Below, piece by piece: positions 31,836-40,792 of a stretch of DNA of 61,621 nt. Position numbers and translations under genes: made by a program. This stretch comes from JAUPVL01 sp964481235. GTDB lineage: Bacteria > Patescibacteriota > Saccharimonadia > CAILAD01 > BJGX01. Every line of letters begins with the position of its first letter. Position 1 is the stretch's first letter. The stretch lies in assembly GCA_964481235.1 (NCBI GenBank), contig CAYZYH010000005.1, positions 1 through 61,621 of the forward strand. The letters run 5' to 3'. The notes under the pieces are model-generated. The model saw nothing but the letters and a program-made list of their open reading frames with translations. It was not told the origin of the DNA and ran no database searches.

Positions 31836-34151
31836 CTATTTGCTAGATTTTTTCTTGGGAGTTGTTTTCTTAGAATGTCTTTTACTTGGTTTATTTGCAA
31901 TAATTTCTTGAGCTAACTTTGCTGATAGTGTTTTAGGATCAACTTCTTTTGGTATTTTTGCGTTAGTTTTTCCATCTGTTACATAAGGACCATAGCGACC
32001 GTTCAATACTTGTATGCCTTCATCTTTAAAATCAGCAATTATTTTTTCAGCATCGGCTTTCTGCTTGGCAGCGATGTATTCTAGGGCTTTTTTAGGTGTA
32101 ATAGTAAACGGATCCTCACCCTTTATTGATACAAAGGTATTATCAAACCTTACATATGGTCCAAACCTACCAACATTCGCAACGACGTTCTTGCCATCTT
32201 TTGTTTTACCTAGATCTCTAGGTAACTTGAACATCTCTAAGGCTTCATCTAGAGTGACGCTTTCTATTTTTTTACCAGCCGGCATCGAAGCAAACTTTGG
32301 TTTACCATCACCTTTTTCTTCATCCTCTGCTTGTCCTATTTGTATCATCGCTCCATATTTACCCAATCTCGCTATTACTGGTTTGCCAGATTTAGGATCT
32401 TTGCCTAGCTCTCTCCCTTTGTTGGCATCTTGACGCGTAACATCTTTGGTTTTAAGTATTAGTTCATGAAACGGTCGATAAAAATTAGCTATCATAGTTT
32501 TCCATTTTTCATGTCCTTCTGCAATTTTGTCAAACTCGCCCTCTACTTTGGCGGTGAATTTATAATCAACTATAGTAGGAAAATACTTTACTATAAAATC
32601 ATTCACTACTCTTCCGGTGTCAGTTGGAAACAGCTTGTTCTTTTCTACGCCAAAGTTTTCTTGTTCAACAACCTCGGTTACAGATTGATTTTCTAAAGTA
32701 ATTACATTTACGTTGCGTGGTTCACCTTCACGACTGGCTTTTTCTACATATCCACGAGACTGTATGGTTGAAATAGTAGGAGCATAAGTACTTGGGCGAC
32801 CTATCCCTTCTGTCTCTAATTTTTTTACCAAACTTGCTTCGGTATACCTAGATGGTGGTCTATCGAAAGTTTCGCGAGCTGTTACTTTTTTTATATCTAA
32901 TGATTGCCCGTCTTGTAGTGGTGGCAGAATTACATCTTCTATCATTTTGCCATAGACTTTTAAAAAACCGTCAAAAACAACGATCTCACCTTTGGCTATA
33001 AAGACATACTCGGAGTTACTAATATTAACTGTTACTACCGACCTTTCGATCTCGGCATCGGTCATTTGTGAGGCTAGAGCCCGCGCCCTTATAAGTTTAT
33101 ATAGGCGTTGTTGGCCAGAATCATCACTCCCAAACTCTTCAGAAAAATCGGTAGGACGGATAGCCTCATGTGCTTCTTGAGCGTTAGCCGATTTGGCCTT
33201 GAAATGTCTATTTTTTAAATACTTATCACCAAAATTAGATCGTATAACACTACTAGCTTGTTTGATAGCACTGTCGGAAAGGCTTAGTGAGTCTGTACGC
33301 ATATAGGTAATTTTGCCGGCCTCGTAAAGCTTTTGGGCAACCACCATGGTTTGACGTACTGAAAAACCAAGTTGAGAGCTAGCAGCCTGTTGTAACGTAG
33401 AGGTAGTAAATGGTGGTGACGGAGATTTTTTACCAGGTTTTTTCTCTACTGACTTTATTGTATATTTTGCGTTTTTTAATAGTTCGAGAAATTGCTTTGC
33501 TTCGTTCCTATTGGGTAATTTATCTTTTAGTTCGGCTAATAACAGACCATCTTTTCCTAAATCAAACTCTGCACTGACCTTAAAGGTAGAGCCTGTATTG
33601 AAATCTTCTATCTCACTCTCACGTTCACATATTAGGCGAACTGCAACCGACTGAACGCGACCACCACTTAGGCCGTATCGAATTTTTTTCCATAAAACTT
33701 CGCTTAATTCATAGCCTACTAGCCTATCAAGCACCCGGCGAGCTTGCTGGGCATTTACCAGGTTAATATCAACTGTGCGCGGGTTACTTACGGCACTAAC
33801 TAAAGCCTCTTTGGTGATTTCATGAAACACTATACGTTTAGTAGTTTTAGGATCTAGCTTAAGTGCTTCACACAAATGCCAGCTAATAGCCTCTCCTTCG
33901 CGGTCTTCATCGGTAGCTAGTAATACCTCTTTGTTTTTTACGGCTTTTTTTAGCGTAGAAATTGTTTTTTTAGAATTAGTAGGGATCTCGTATGTTGGCT
34001 CAAAGTTGTTTTCAATATCAATACTCATACCACTTTTAGGCAGGTCACGTATATGCCCATAGCTTGAAAGTACCTGGTAGTCTGAGCCCAGATATTTCTC
34101 AATAGTTTTGGCTTTGGCCGGTGATTCTACTATAAGTAATTTTTTTGCCAT
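31836..34151 (-). CDS. topA: DNA topoisomerase I
   Basis: A 771-residue type IA topoisomerase. The TOPRIM domain starts LLIVESPAKAKTIEKYL (parts: VESPAKA, ATDEDREGE with the acidic metal site). The catalytic Tyr is in ITYMRTDS, and the SGGRVQSVAVRL and GIGRPSTYA motifs are present. The C-terminal region consists of repeats of the GKYG/GRYGPYV type and ends in a Lys/Ser-rich tail. It has no zinc-finger cysteines. It relaxes negative supercoils. The initiator ATG follows CATAAT by 10 nt, without a clear ribosome site. Confidence 0.97.
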   Translation of the reverse strand: MAKKLLIVESPAKAKTIEKYLGSDYQVLSSYGHIRDLPKSGMSIDIENNFEPTYEIPTNSKKTISTLKKAVKNKEVLLATDEDREGEAISWHLCEALKLDPKTTKRIVFHEITKEALVSAVSNPRTVDINLVNAQQARRVLDRLVGYELSEVLWKKIRYGLSGGRVQSVAVRLICERESEIEDFNTGSTFKVSAEFDLGKDGLLLAELKDKLPNRNEAKQFLELLKNAKYTIKSVEKKPGKKSPSPPFTTSTLQQAASSQLGFSVRQTMVVAQKLYEAGKITYMRTDSLSLSDSAIKQASSVIRSNFGDKYLKNRHFKAKSANAQEAHEAIRPTDFSEEFGSDDSGQQRLYKLIRARALASQMTDAEIERSVVTVNISNSEYVFIAKGEIVVFDGFLKVYGKMIEDVILPPLQDGQSLDIKKVTARETFDRPPSRYTEASLVKKLETEGIGRPSTYAPTISTIQSRGYVEKASREGEPRNVNVITLENQSVTEVVEQENFGVEKNKLFPTDTGRVVNDFIVKYFPTIVDYKFTAKVEGEFDKIAEGHEKWKTMIANFYRPFHELILKTKDVTRQDANKGRELGKDPKSGKPVIARLGKYGAMIQIGQAEDEEKGDGKPKFASMPAGKKIESVTLDEALEMFKLPRDLGKTKDGKNVVANVGRFGPYVRFDNTFVSIKGEDPFTITPKKALEYIAAKQKADAEKIIADFKDEGIQVLNGRYGPYVTDGKTNAKIPKEVDPKTLSAKLAQEIIANKPSKRHSKKTTPKKKSSK

Positions 34152-34253
34152 AAGGGTTTGTATTATGCTAACGCTTTAGTATTATATTTGCAAGTTAATT
34201 GCATAAGTTGCTGATATTAACAGAGGAATATTTATCTTGTCAAATAAAATAAG

Positions 34254-35105
34254 TTAGCTTATTACCCACTGCCCGGCACCAAGATTACGAATCTTACCAG
34301 TAATTTCCATTAGGCTTAATACATGCGCAAGGCGAGCAGCATCAAACTCACTATTTTCTATCATGGCATGCGTGTTGATATGTCCATTTTCTAATAGTTT
34401 TATCACTATGGCCTCCTCTTTACTGGCAGGTGCAATTTTTTTACTTTGCAATACTGCGCTTTTTAGTTCAAGCTCGGCCAATACATCCGTAGCATCAGTA
34501 ATAAGTTTAGCGCCTAGTTTAATGAGGTTATTCGGTCCAGCGCTACGAGGGCTATTAATATTACCAGGTACAGCCATTACTATTCGATCATTAGTAACAG
34601 CGAAGTTGGCAGTTATTAAGCTTCCGCTCTGTGCATCCGCCTCAGTGACAATTGTAGCTAAGCTCAGGCCAGCAATTATTCTATTTCGAGCCGGAAAATT
34701 AAAACGTTGCGTACTGGTACCCACTCTATACTCACTAATAATCGCTCCACCCTTAGACAATATAGACTTAGCTAAGTTGCGATTAGCCACCGGATAAATT
34801 GTGTTTAGTGGTGTACCCAACACAGCCACCACTCTACCACCCGCCTCTAACGCTGCACTATGTGCGATTCCGTCTATGCCATAGGCCAACCCACTAACAA
34901 TGCAGATACCGGCTCTGGCTAGATCGTGAGCGATTTTATAGGTTATTTGCTTGCCATATTCGGTCGGCTTGCGCGTACCTACGATTGCTACCATTGGTAG
35001 ATCTGGTATATTACCCAGGCAGAATAACTTCTTTGGGGGCGACGATATGCCTTGTAATAGTTCAGGAAAACCCTTGCTTTTATAATTAAATTCTTGTATA
35101 TTCAT
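34254..35105 (-). CDS. dprA: DNA processing protein DprA
   Basis: A 283-residue DprA/Smf with the Rossmann-like core: MVAIVGTRKPTEYG, VSGLAYGIDGIAH, AVLGTPLNTIYP, ISEYRVGTSTQRFNFPARNRIIAGLS (quoted in parts) and VPGNINSPRSAGPNNLI. A C-terminal winged-helix-like domain follows. It loads RecA on incoming single strands in natural transformation. Competence is widely predicted in Saccharibacteria. A 102-nt gap separates it from topA. Confidence 0.95.
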   Translation of the reverse strand: MNIQEFNYKSKGFPELLQGISSPPKKLFCLGNIPDLPMVAIVGTRKPTEYGKQITYKIAHDLARAGICIVSGLAYGIDGIAHSAALEAGGRVVAVLGTPLNTIYPVANRNLAKSILSKGGAIISEYRVGTSTQRFNFPARNRIIAGLSLATIVTEADAQSGSLITANFAVTNDRIVMAVPGNINSPRSAGPNNLIKLGAKLITDATDVLAELELKSAVLQSKKIAPASKEEAIVIKLLENGHINTHAMIENSEFDAARLAHVLSLMEITGKIRNLGAGQWVIS

Positions 35106-35160
35106 ATTTCTGCCATATCAGTAAAGCATAAGTTATATAAAAAATACCCTGTAAAAGGTA

Positions 35161-35189
35161 TTGACAAATAAGCACTAGCGTGATACAAT
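35161..35189 (+). promoter_or_regulatory. consensus promoter of the noncoding RNA
   Basis: Perfect TTGACA (35161-35166), 17-bp spacer, TACAAT (35184-35189). It is one of the two full TTGACA elements with optimal spacing I see in the window, and it is not followed by any plausible coding frame. Confidence 0.85.
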
Positions 35190-35195
35190 ACTTGT

Positions 35196-35426
35196 CGAAT
35201 CACAAACTTTATATTTTATTGCTCTTTTACTTATTGAAGGGAGTAATCTGCTAGTCGAGGCAAGGTCTAAAACTCACCCTCCTTTTAGATTCTCGCTAGC
35301 AGATTACTCCCTTTCATCACCACGGTCTATTTATATATTATGAGACTGACAAATCCCAATTCTTTGGGGGTATGAAAGGGTGTGATAAGCAGATCTGTTC
35401 GATTCGTACGGCAGGTCTGCTTTTCA
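35196..35426 (+). ncRNA. candidate structured small RNA with an anti-Shine-Dalgarno-like loop
   Basis: A transcription unit of about 230 nt between the promoter at 35161-35189 and a terminator with stem AAGCAGATCTG / CAGGTCTGCTT (35387-35397 and 35412-35422, one G-U pair) followed by TTTT. The main element is a long hairpin. An 18-bp perfect stem AAGGGAGTAATCTGCTAG (35237-35254) pairs with 35296-35313. A 4-bp stem CGAG/CTCG follows, then a 7-bp stem TCTAAAA/TTTTAGA (35266-35272, 35283-35289), closing on the 10-nt loop CTCACCCTCC (35273-35282). TCACCCTCCTT resembles the 16S rRNA tail TCACCTCCTT with one extra C. It is exactly complementary to AAGGAGGGTGA before nrdA. A smaller CCCAA/TTGGG hairpin lies at about 35354-35369. 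No known RNA family (6S, SRP, tmRNA, RNase P) is recognised. Confidence 0.7.
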
Positions 35427-35933
35427 TATTAGCGAATTTTTTTATCCATTGCTAGCGTGGAGCGGAATAAACTTTCGACAAAATAGTTACTTTGCTATTT
35501 TCCCAACTATATAGTTTTGAGATAGCGTGGTAGTTGCCTCCTACACTTAATTTATCTGATTAGAAAGATTAGTGAAATGGCAGCCGACTAATATACTCCT
35601 TAAAGTATCCGTGCTGTTTTTGTCAAAATCCTACTACAAGAACAATCTTATGATCGTGCATTTAGTAGTACGGCCGGGAATAATGCCGTGCAGAAAAGCT
35701 TGACTACTCATAAGCTCGAACGTTAGGCGATTGGCATTTTTAGCCAATATTGCAGTATAAATTTCCTCTGTCTTTTGTGTATAGCAACAGACTGAGCTTT
35801 ACTAATAAATAAAAACTCTCACAATTTAGCTGTGAGAGTATCTAATCACTATTTCTTTAGCTGGTTTATAACCAACTGATTATCTCTGTCTCTAAACTTT
35901 GCTTAAGACTGAATTGAATTCTCTGCCATACCA
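35427..35933. other. intergenic stretch with several hairpins, no gene recognised
   Basis: It contains AAAATAG / CTATTTT (35480-35501) and a two-tier hairpin CAGC...ATACT / AGTAT...GCTG (35581-35616) followed by TTTTT. An ACGGC / GCCGT pair and TTGGC / GCCAA near 35740 also occur. The combination may be a second structured RNA ending near 35621, but I find no consensus promoter for it. GGAGCGG...TTTCGACA near 35457-35480 recalls a tmRNA 5' end but no matching 3' half exists. Confidence 0.35.
35815..35839 (-). terminator. intrinsic terminator of the 35934-36275 gene
   Basis: ACTCTCAC / GTGAGAGT with a 9-nt loop. On the minus strand it is followed by TTTTTATTTATT. Confidence 0.8.
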
Positions 35934-36275
35934 CTACCTACTCACTAGTCGGTCGGTACGATACTTTTTAAGCATAAATGTAATCTTTTGAAGTATAAGA
36001 TTTGCCCAACGATCGTTTTCGTCTATCTGTCTATATTCGCCACCAAAGATATTTGGCAACGGTTCGGGTGAAGGCACATGATATTTTAGACCTAGCTTTG
36101 AAAGTACTAACTCTTTAGAAAAAGACCAGCCGTTTGCTCGCGCATCGTCCTTTAAGTTTAGTAGTCTCTTGGCGTCACTTTGAAGCTGTAGCTTTCGAGT
36201 TGCCACTACATCTTCTCGGTGAAATAATTGTGACCGTAAAAGCACACAACACCTTTGAAAGGTTCTAAGTAGCAT
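35934..36275 (-). CDS. small unknown protein, 113 aa
   Basis: A basic protein starting MLLRTFQRCCVLL after GGGGGATCA. It is helical in the first 60 residues with an Asp/Arg/Lys-rich middle, then KYHVPSPEPLPNIFGGEYRQIDEND, of which PSPEPLPNIFGGEY is the most distinctive part. The last helix is basic (LQKITFMLKKYRTDR). No signal peptide, no membrane helix and no recognised family. A separate terminator follows. The GGGGGATCA start context is shared with the small gene at 36641, so the two may be related in expression. Confidence 0.55.
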   Translation of the reverse strand: MLLRTFQRCCVLLRSQLFHREDVVATRKLQLQSDAKRLLNLKDDARANGWSFSKELVLSKLGLKYHVPSPEPLPNIFGGEYRQIDENDRWANLILQKITFMLKKYRTDRLVSR

Positions 36276-36351
36276 TGATCCCCCACGTCTTCTATTAGGT
36301 ACAAAACTTATAAGTGATAATACTACTAGAGGGATGCTTTGTAAATAAATA

Positions 36352-36377
36352 GCCTCGTAACCTAAAAGTTACGAGGC
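36352..36377 (-). terminator. intrinsic terminator of the 36384-36641 gene
   Basis: Ten-base inverted repeat GCCTCGTAAC / GTTACGAGGC with a CTAAAA loop. The minus-strand downstream side is TATTTATTTAC. Confidence 0.85.
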
Positions 36378-36383
36378 ATGTAT

Positions 36384-36641
36384 TTAGTTGGTTGACATTA
36401 CTGTGGGATGACACTGTAGAGATCGAATACGAGAGCTAATCTCTTCAGAGATATCTTGAGCCCATGCCAAATACATGTTTTCTATACTACACATTGGTTG
36501 GTCTACACCATAGTGACCAGCAATTATCTGCAGGTCTTGCTTGTCGCTCTTTGAAATACTACCTCTCTCTAGTCTTTGGATAATCTTACTAAGCTTAGTA
36601 AGACGTCTTTGGTGTAGCTCCGGTGTTGTGTGTTTACTCAT
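36384..36641 (-). CDS. small unknown helical protein, 85 aa
   Basis: An all-helical-looking protein starting MSKHTTPELHQRRLTKL, followed by KIIQRLERGSISKSDKQDL, a segment reminiscent of small regulatory helices but without a recognisable helix-turn-helix. Two cysteines occur (PMCSIEN and LQCHPT). The start has GGGGGATA about 8 nt upstream. Short, with its own terminator. No family can be named. Confidence 0.55.
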   Translation of the reverse strand: MSKHTTPELHQRRLTKLSKIIQRLERGSISKSDKQDLQIIAGHYGVDQPMCSIENMYLAWAQDISEEISSRIRSLQCHPTVMSTN

Positions 36642-36726
36642 ACCTACTAATATCCCCCATGGTCTTTATGGTATGGTGCTACAAACTATATCATAAATAT
36701 AAGGTACAGTCTATACACATATGTAT

Positions 36727-37290
36727 TTAAATTACCTTTACCGAATCGTGTTCCACTACATCGTCTTGAAGTAAATTTATAACATAATCACTAGTTATGT
36801 GAATAATCTCTGGAAGCCTTTCAATCTCAACTTTGTCGAATCTACTAAGTACAAACTTATCAGAAGAGACTTTTTCTAAGCTGGGGTTCTTTATACCTAT
36901 TCTTATTCTCACAAAATCTTGACCTATTTGTTCGATGATGTCTTTTAAGCCATTGTGGCCACCACTACTACCACCCACTCTGGTACGAATCTTACCGAAA
37001 TCAATGTCTAGATCGTCACTCACAACCCATATATCATTATTATCTAATTTATAAAACTGTTTAACTTTTTGAACTACCTGACCACTTAAGTTCATAAAAG
37101 TGTCGGGTTTTATAATAACTATTGTTTGACTATCAATTAGCCCTGTAAAAATTTGCGACTTAAGCTTGGTATTTTGGCTCAGCGTGATGCCCCATCTGCT
37201 ACATAGCTCGTCTATTACCATGTAACCAAGATTGTGTCTGGTTAATAAATACTCCCGACCAGGGTTACCTAGCCCTACAATTAGTTTCAT
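36727..37290 (-). CDS. pth: peptidyl-tRNA hydrolase
   Basis: A 187-residue Pth starting MKLIVGLGNPGREY. The active-site Asn10 (GLGNPG) and catalytic His19 in TRHNLGY are present, with KPDTFMNLSG and VVSDDLDIDFGKIR, GGSSGGHNGLKDI later. It frees peptides from tRNAs dropped by stalled ribosomes. A TAGAAT (37303-37298) ends 7 nt before the ATG, so a leaderless transcript may start here in addition to read-through from der 13 nt upstream. Confidence 0.97.
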   Translation of the reverse strand: MKLIVGLGNPGREYLLTRHNLGYMVIDELCSRWGITLSQNTKLKSQIFTGLIDSQTIVIIKPDTFMNLSGQVVQKVKQFYKLDNNDIWVVSDDLDIDFGKIRTRVGGSSGGHNGLKDIIEQIGQDFVRIRIGIKNPSLEKVSSDKFVLSRFDKVEIERLPEIIHITSDYVINLLQDDVVEHDSVKVI

Positions 37291-37303
37291 GCTATATATT
37301 CTA

Positions 37304-38668
37304 TCATTTTTTCGTCTTATATCTGTCTCTGTTGCCCTCTTTATATTTACTCTTGTACTTTATAGAGATAGGTACGCCAGAAAGCTCATATTGCGAACGG
37401 AGCTGATTTTCTAAAAATCTAGTGTAGCTCCAGTGCATGTATTCTGGGTGGGTTGCAAAAAGTGTAAATTCGGGTGGATGGGTACTAGTTTGGGTAATAT
37501 AATTTACCTTGGGCTTTTTGGTTTTTATCGCTGATGGTGGATTTTTGGCGTTTGCATCTTCTAAGAATCTATTTAATTTAGGAGTTGCTAAAGTAAAACC
37601 TAAACGACTATCAACATCTTTTATTAGAGTTAAAAGTTGGTCGATATTTTGTCGAGATTTGGCAGAGGTAAATATTAAAGGAGCCCACCAAACAAACTGC
37701 AACTTATTTTTTAGTTTGGCGGCAATTTGTGGCATAGTATGGGTATCCTTATCTATAGTATCCCACTTGGTTGCAACTATAATTAATGCTTTTTTAGCAT
37801 CTTTTATCATACCCAATAAATGCTGGTCTTGAGCAGTTGCTGGGTCATTTGAGTCTATGAGCATTAAACAAATATCGGCGTTTTCGATAGCTCTTACCGT
37901 CCTTACCTTAGAATAAAATTCAATGTTTTCAGATTTGGCAATTTTACCAGGACGTCTTAGACCCGCAGTATCTATAAAAGTAATATTTATACCATGAAAA
38001 TTAAGTGCAAATTCATTGGTGTCACGTGTGGTGCCTGGTACGTCTGCCTCTATGGCGAGAGGTTCGCCAGCCAGCGCATTGAGTAGACTTGATTTACCAA
38101 CGTTGGGACGGCCAATAATAGCAACTCTAATGACCTTATCTACTTTCTTATTTTTCGCTACTATTTTTGGTATGGCTTTGTTTATTTTACTAGCTAAAAT
38201 ATCAAATCCATCGTCGTGAATTGCCGACACATTAATAATATCTTCAAAACCAAGCTGCCTAAAGGATTCTTTAGAGAGAAGTTGAGAGGTATTGTCAGAT
38301 TTGTTTGCCGCCACTATAACTGGCTTGTTGGCCCTGTGAATAACTTTCGCTAAGGCTTTATCGCTAGAATTTACCTGTACAGTAGCATCAATTATATAAA
38401 TCACTATATCGGCGGTATTAAGGCTATTTTTTAGTTGCTGCATGGCTGCCTGAGGTATCTGACCTTTTGTAGTAGTAAAACCGGCAGTATCAACCACCGT
38501 AAACGAACCAAATTTGCTATGAGCAACTTTACGATTGGTATCACGAGTAGTATGGGCAATTTCAGATACGATTGCTTGAGAAGAATGCGTAAGACGATTA
38601 AAAACTGTCGACTTACCAGAATTTGGTAATCCTACTAAAGCTATGGTGGGAATTTTTTTGACAGACAT
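37304..38668 (-). CDS. der: ribosome biogenesis GTPase Der
   Basis: A 454-residue protein with two tandem GTPase domains: first G1 GLPNSGKST, G3 DTAG, G4 NKSD. Second G1 GRPNVGKSS, DTAG and ATKWD. A C-terminal KH-like domain ends in a Lys/Arg-rich tail. The tandem layout is unique to Der (EngA), which assembles the 50S subunit. It is in a run of minus-strand genes 6 nt after dacA and 13 nt before pth. Confidence 0.97.
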   Translation of the reverse strand: MSVKKIPTIALVGLPNSGKSTVFNRLTHSSQAIVSEIAHTTRDTNRKVAHSKFGSFTVVDTAGFTTTKGQIPQAAMQQLKNSLNTADIVIYIIDATVQVNSSDKALAKVIHRANKPVIVAANKSDNTSQLLSKESFRQLGFEDIINVSAIHDDGFDILASKINKAIPKIVAKNKKVDKVIRVAIIGRPNVGKSSLLNALAGEPLAIEADVPGTTRDTNEFALNFHGINITFIDTAGLRRPGKIAKSENIEFYSKVRTVRAIENADICLMLIDSNDPATAQDQHLLGMIKDAKKALIIVATKWDTIDKDTHTMPQIAAKLKNKLQFVWWAPLIFTSAKSRQNIDQLLTLIKDVDSRLGFTLATPKLNRFLEDANAKNPPSAIKTKKPKVNYITQTSTHPPEFTLFATHPEYMHWSYTRFLENQLRSQYELSGVPISIKYKSKYKEGNRDRYKTKK

Positions 38669-38674
38669 ATAAAA

Positions 38675-39589
38675 TTATTTCCAAATATAATTATTGAACG
38701 TATAGTCTATCATATTTTTTGATTCTTGAAAACGGTCTGGACTGTTTAGTACTACTGTTACTATCTCGTGCCCACCTTTTTGTGCGAGCAAAATTAAACA
38801 TTGACCGGCTAAGCCTGTAAAACCCGTCTTTATTCCATACACATATGACAGACCAAGGTCTTTATTGGTAGTACTAAGTGCATAGGGCTTTCCAGCTGTA
38901 TTGTAAATGGTAACAGATTGAGTATTTACAATTTGTCTAAAATTATTATTCTTTATTAAAATATTGGAAAGTGCTAGTAGATCATCAGATGAACTACGAT
39001 TATTTATCTCGTCTAAACCGGTTGGATTGGTGAAATGGGAATTATTTAAATTCCAAGTTTTAGCATAGGCATTCATTTTTGAAGTAAAATCATTAATTGA
39101 GCCAGAATCCCAAATAGCCAAACTATTAGCTACATCATTGGCGGAATATATAAGAAGCGCGCGCATCATTTCAGATAATTTCAACTGTTCACCGGCTTGT
39201 AGGTTTATTTTTTGATCATTAACTTGTAGAGCAGGGAGATTACTTGGTACCGTTACAATTTCGTCGGGTGAATGATTTTGCAGTATTACCATTGCAGTCA
39301 TAAGCTTGGTAAGAGATGCTATTGGTACAGATTCTTCACTGTTTTTCTTATACAGGGCTTGCCCGCTACCTACGTCATATATAATAGCTTGTTTGGCGGC
39401 AACATTTATTGGTATGGCATTTGGTTTGAGTTCGGGAGATTCTTTATAGCCTACATCTACAAAAGTCTTCTTGGCTTGTTTAGGTATATGCTCTATACCA
39501 GACAACCTTTTAGTGGTGGCCGTTATGGCACCATTTTGTCCCAAAGTCATGGTTATTATGCTTAAAATTAAAACGAAATATAGCATCAC
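38675..39589 (-). CDS. dacA: D-alanyl-D-alanine carboxypeptidase (PBP5/DacA type)
   Basis: A 304-residue class C-type serine enzyme with an N-terminal hydrophobic signal (1-20), catalytic S92-LT-K95, S149-A-N151 and K254-T-G256 motifs. It trims the terminal D-Ala from wall peptides outside the membrane. It lacks the C-terminal amphipathic anchor domain of longer PBP5s. It overlaps the rluB-like gene by 4 nt and precedes der, so it is in an operon with scpAB. Confidence 0.93.
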   Translation of the reverse strand: MMLYFVLILSIITMTLGQNGAITATTKRLSGIEHIPKQAKKTFVDVGYKESPELKPNAIPINVAAKQAIIYDVGSGQALYKKNSEESVPIASLTKLMTAMVILQNHSPDEIVTVPSNLPALQVNDQKINLQAGEQLKLSEMMRALLIYSANDVANSLAIWDSGSINDFTSKMNAYAKTWNLNNSHFTNPTGLDEINNRSSSDDLLALSNILIKNNNFRQIVNTQSVTIYNTAGKPYALSTTNKDLGLSYVYGIKTGFTGLAGQCLILLAQKGGHEIVTVVLNSPDRFQESKNMIDYTFNNYIWK

Positions 39590-40299
39590 TTTATTATATC
39601 TTTTATCTCATTTCCACTTAAAAATCTGTACTCGCCAGACTTGAGTAGACCTGTCGAAACAGAACCTATGCGGACACGCTCCAATTCCACCACTTTATAA
39701 CCTATAGCACTAAAAGTGCGCCGTATTTGTCTTTTTCTACCTTCTCTCAAAACTACTCTCAGTTTCTTTGGAGTGATTATTTTTGCTTTGGTAAACCGAC
39801 TCAAACCATCTTCTAGTTCTATGCCCTGTAGTAATTTTGCTAGGTCTTTATCATTAAAAGTTGATTTTAGCGTTACTATATACTCCTTGTCTTTTTGGGA
39901 GCTTGGATGAGTTATGGTATTTATCAACTCACCATTCGAGCTAAGTAGTATTAAGCCTTGACTATTCTTGTCTAGTCGACCAGCAATTTTAAGAGATTTG
40001 AAGGTTTTGGGTAATAAATCAAAAATTGTTTTTGAGCGACTATTTCTCAAGTGTGTACAGACATAACCTGTTGGTTTGTAGAAAATAATAGTTATATGAG
40101 TTTGTGTTTTGCCCGTACGTCCAGATAGAGTAATATGATCAGTTAGATTTACTTGCTCGCCCATTTTCGCTATCTTGTTATTCACTTCGACTACACCCTC
40201 ATCTATTGCTATGTCGGCTTTTCTTCTAGAGTTGACCAAACCGAGTTCAACTAGGCGTTTATTGAGACGGGTTTTATTTGGGTTTATTGGTTTTTTCAT
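39586..40299 (-). CDS. rluB: rRNA pseudouridine synthase, RsuA/RluB family
   Basis: A 237-residue protein with an N-terminal S4 RNA-binding domain (RLNKRLVELGLVNSRRKAD, in parts) and the catalytic motif GRLDKNSQGLILL with the essential Asp. It isomerises uridine in rRNA. RluB, RluE, RluF and RsuA cannot be told apart by eye, so the site (often 23S 2605) is inferred from the usual linkage with scpAB. It overlaps scpB by 26 nt. Confidence 0.92.
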   Translation of the reverse strand: MKKPINPNKTRLNKRLVELGLVNSRRKADIAIDEGVVEVNNKIAKMGEQVNLTDHITLSGRTGKTQTHITIIFYKPTGYVCTHLRNSRSKTIFDLLPKTFKSLKIAGRLDKNSQGLILLSSNGELINTITHPSSQKDKEYIVTLKSTFNDKDLAKLLQGIELEDGLSRFTKAKIITPKKLRVVLREGRKRQIRRTFSAIGYKVVELERVRIGSVSTGLLKSGEYRFLSGNEIKDIIK

Positions 40300-40792
40300 C
40301 TGTGTTTCCTAAGCTTGGTAGATTTGAAATTGAATTTATGCCTAAGTGGTGTAGAAATTGCTTAGTAGTTTTGAAGTGTGTAAAATTTATGCCACCTTTT
40401 TTTGAGACCACAGAGTCAATCAGGTTTTTTTCTAATAAACCTTTGATGCTCTGATCACTATTGATTCCCCTTATTTCAACAATTTCTTCTCTGGTGATAG
40501 GTTGACGATAAGCAATAATTGCAAGCACCTCCATAGCCGAGGTACTAAGCTGCTCAGTGGTTTTTTGGGGCGACCCTAGTCCCTTCACAAGACTTTGTCT
40601 AGCAGCCAATTCAACATTATTATTGTGTCTTATCAGCTCAGTACCGGTATTTTTCAGAAAAGAACCAAGCTTGCCGAGCAATACTTCAATTTCGTTCGTT
40701 GTCCAGCCGAATTGTTCGCATAGTTCATCTATAGTGACGCCACTAGAATAAACAAAAAGGTAAGCATGGAGCTTTTGTAAGTCTTTGTTCAT
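40274..40792 (-). CDS. scpB: segregation and condensation protein ScpB
   Basis: A 172-residue protein of two winged-helix units with the conserved EVLAIIAYRQPITREEIVEIRG and LLEKNLI segments (quoted in part: AIIAYRQPIT). It pairs with ScpA as the kleisin partner of SMC for chromosome compaction. SMC is not in the window. The ATG overlaps the scpA stop by 4 nt (translational coupling), and its end overlaps the next gene by 26 nt. Confidence 0.94.
   Translation of the reverse strand: MNKDLQKLHAYLFVYSSGVTIDELCEQFGWTTNEIEVLLGKLGSFLKNTGTELIRHNNNVELAARQSLVKGLGSPQKTTEQLSTSAMEVLAIIAYRQPITREEIVEIRGINSDQSIKGLLEKNLIDSVVSKKGGINFTHFKTTKQFLHHLGINSISNLPSLGNTDEKTNKPK

Noticed and set aside
35372..35452. 27-codon open frame with GGGGG upstream
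   Set aside because: The G-run is one base from the ATG, and the frame overlaps the hairpin terminator of the small RNA.
35450..35500. tmRNA-like 5' end (GGAGCGG, TTTCGACA)
   Set aside because: No complementary CCGCTCC-type 3' half with a T-loop or CCA follows on the strand, and no tag reading frame is seen.
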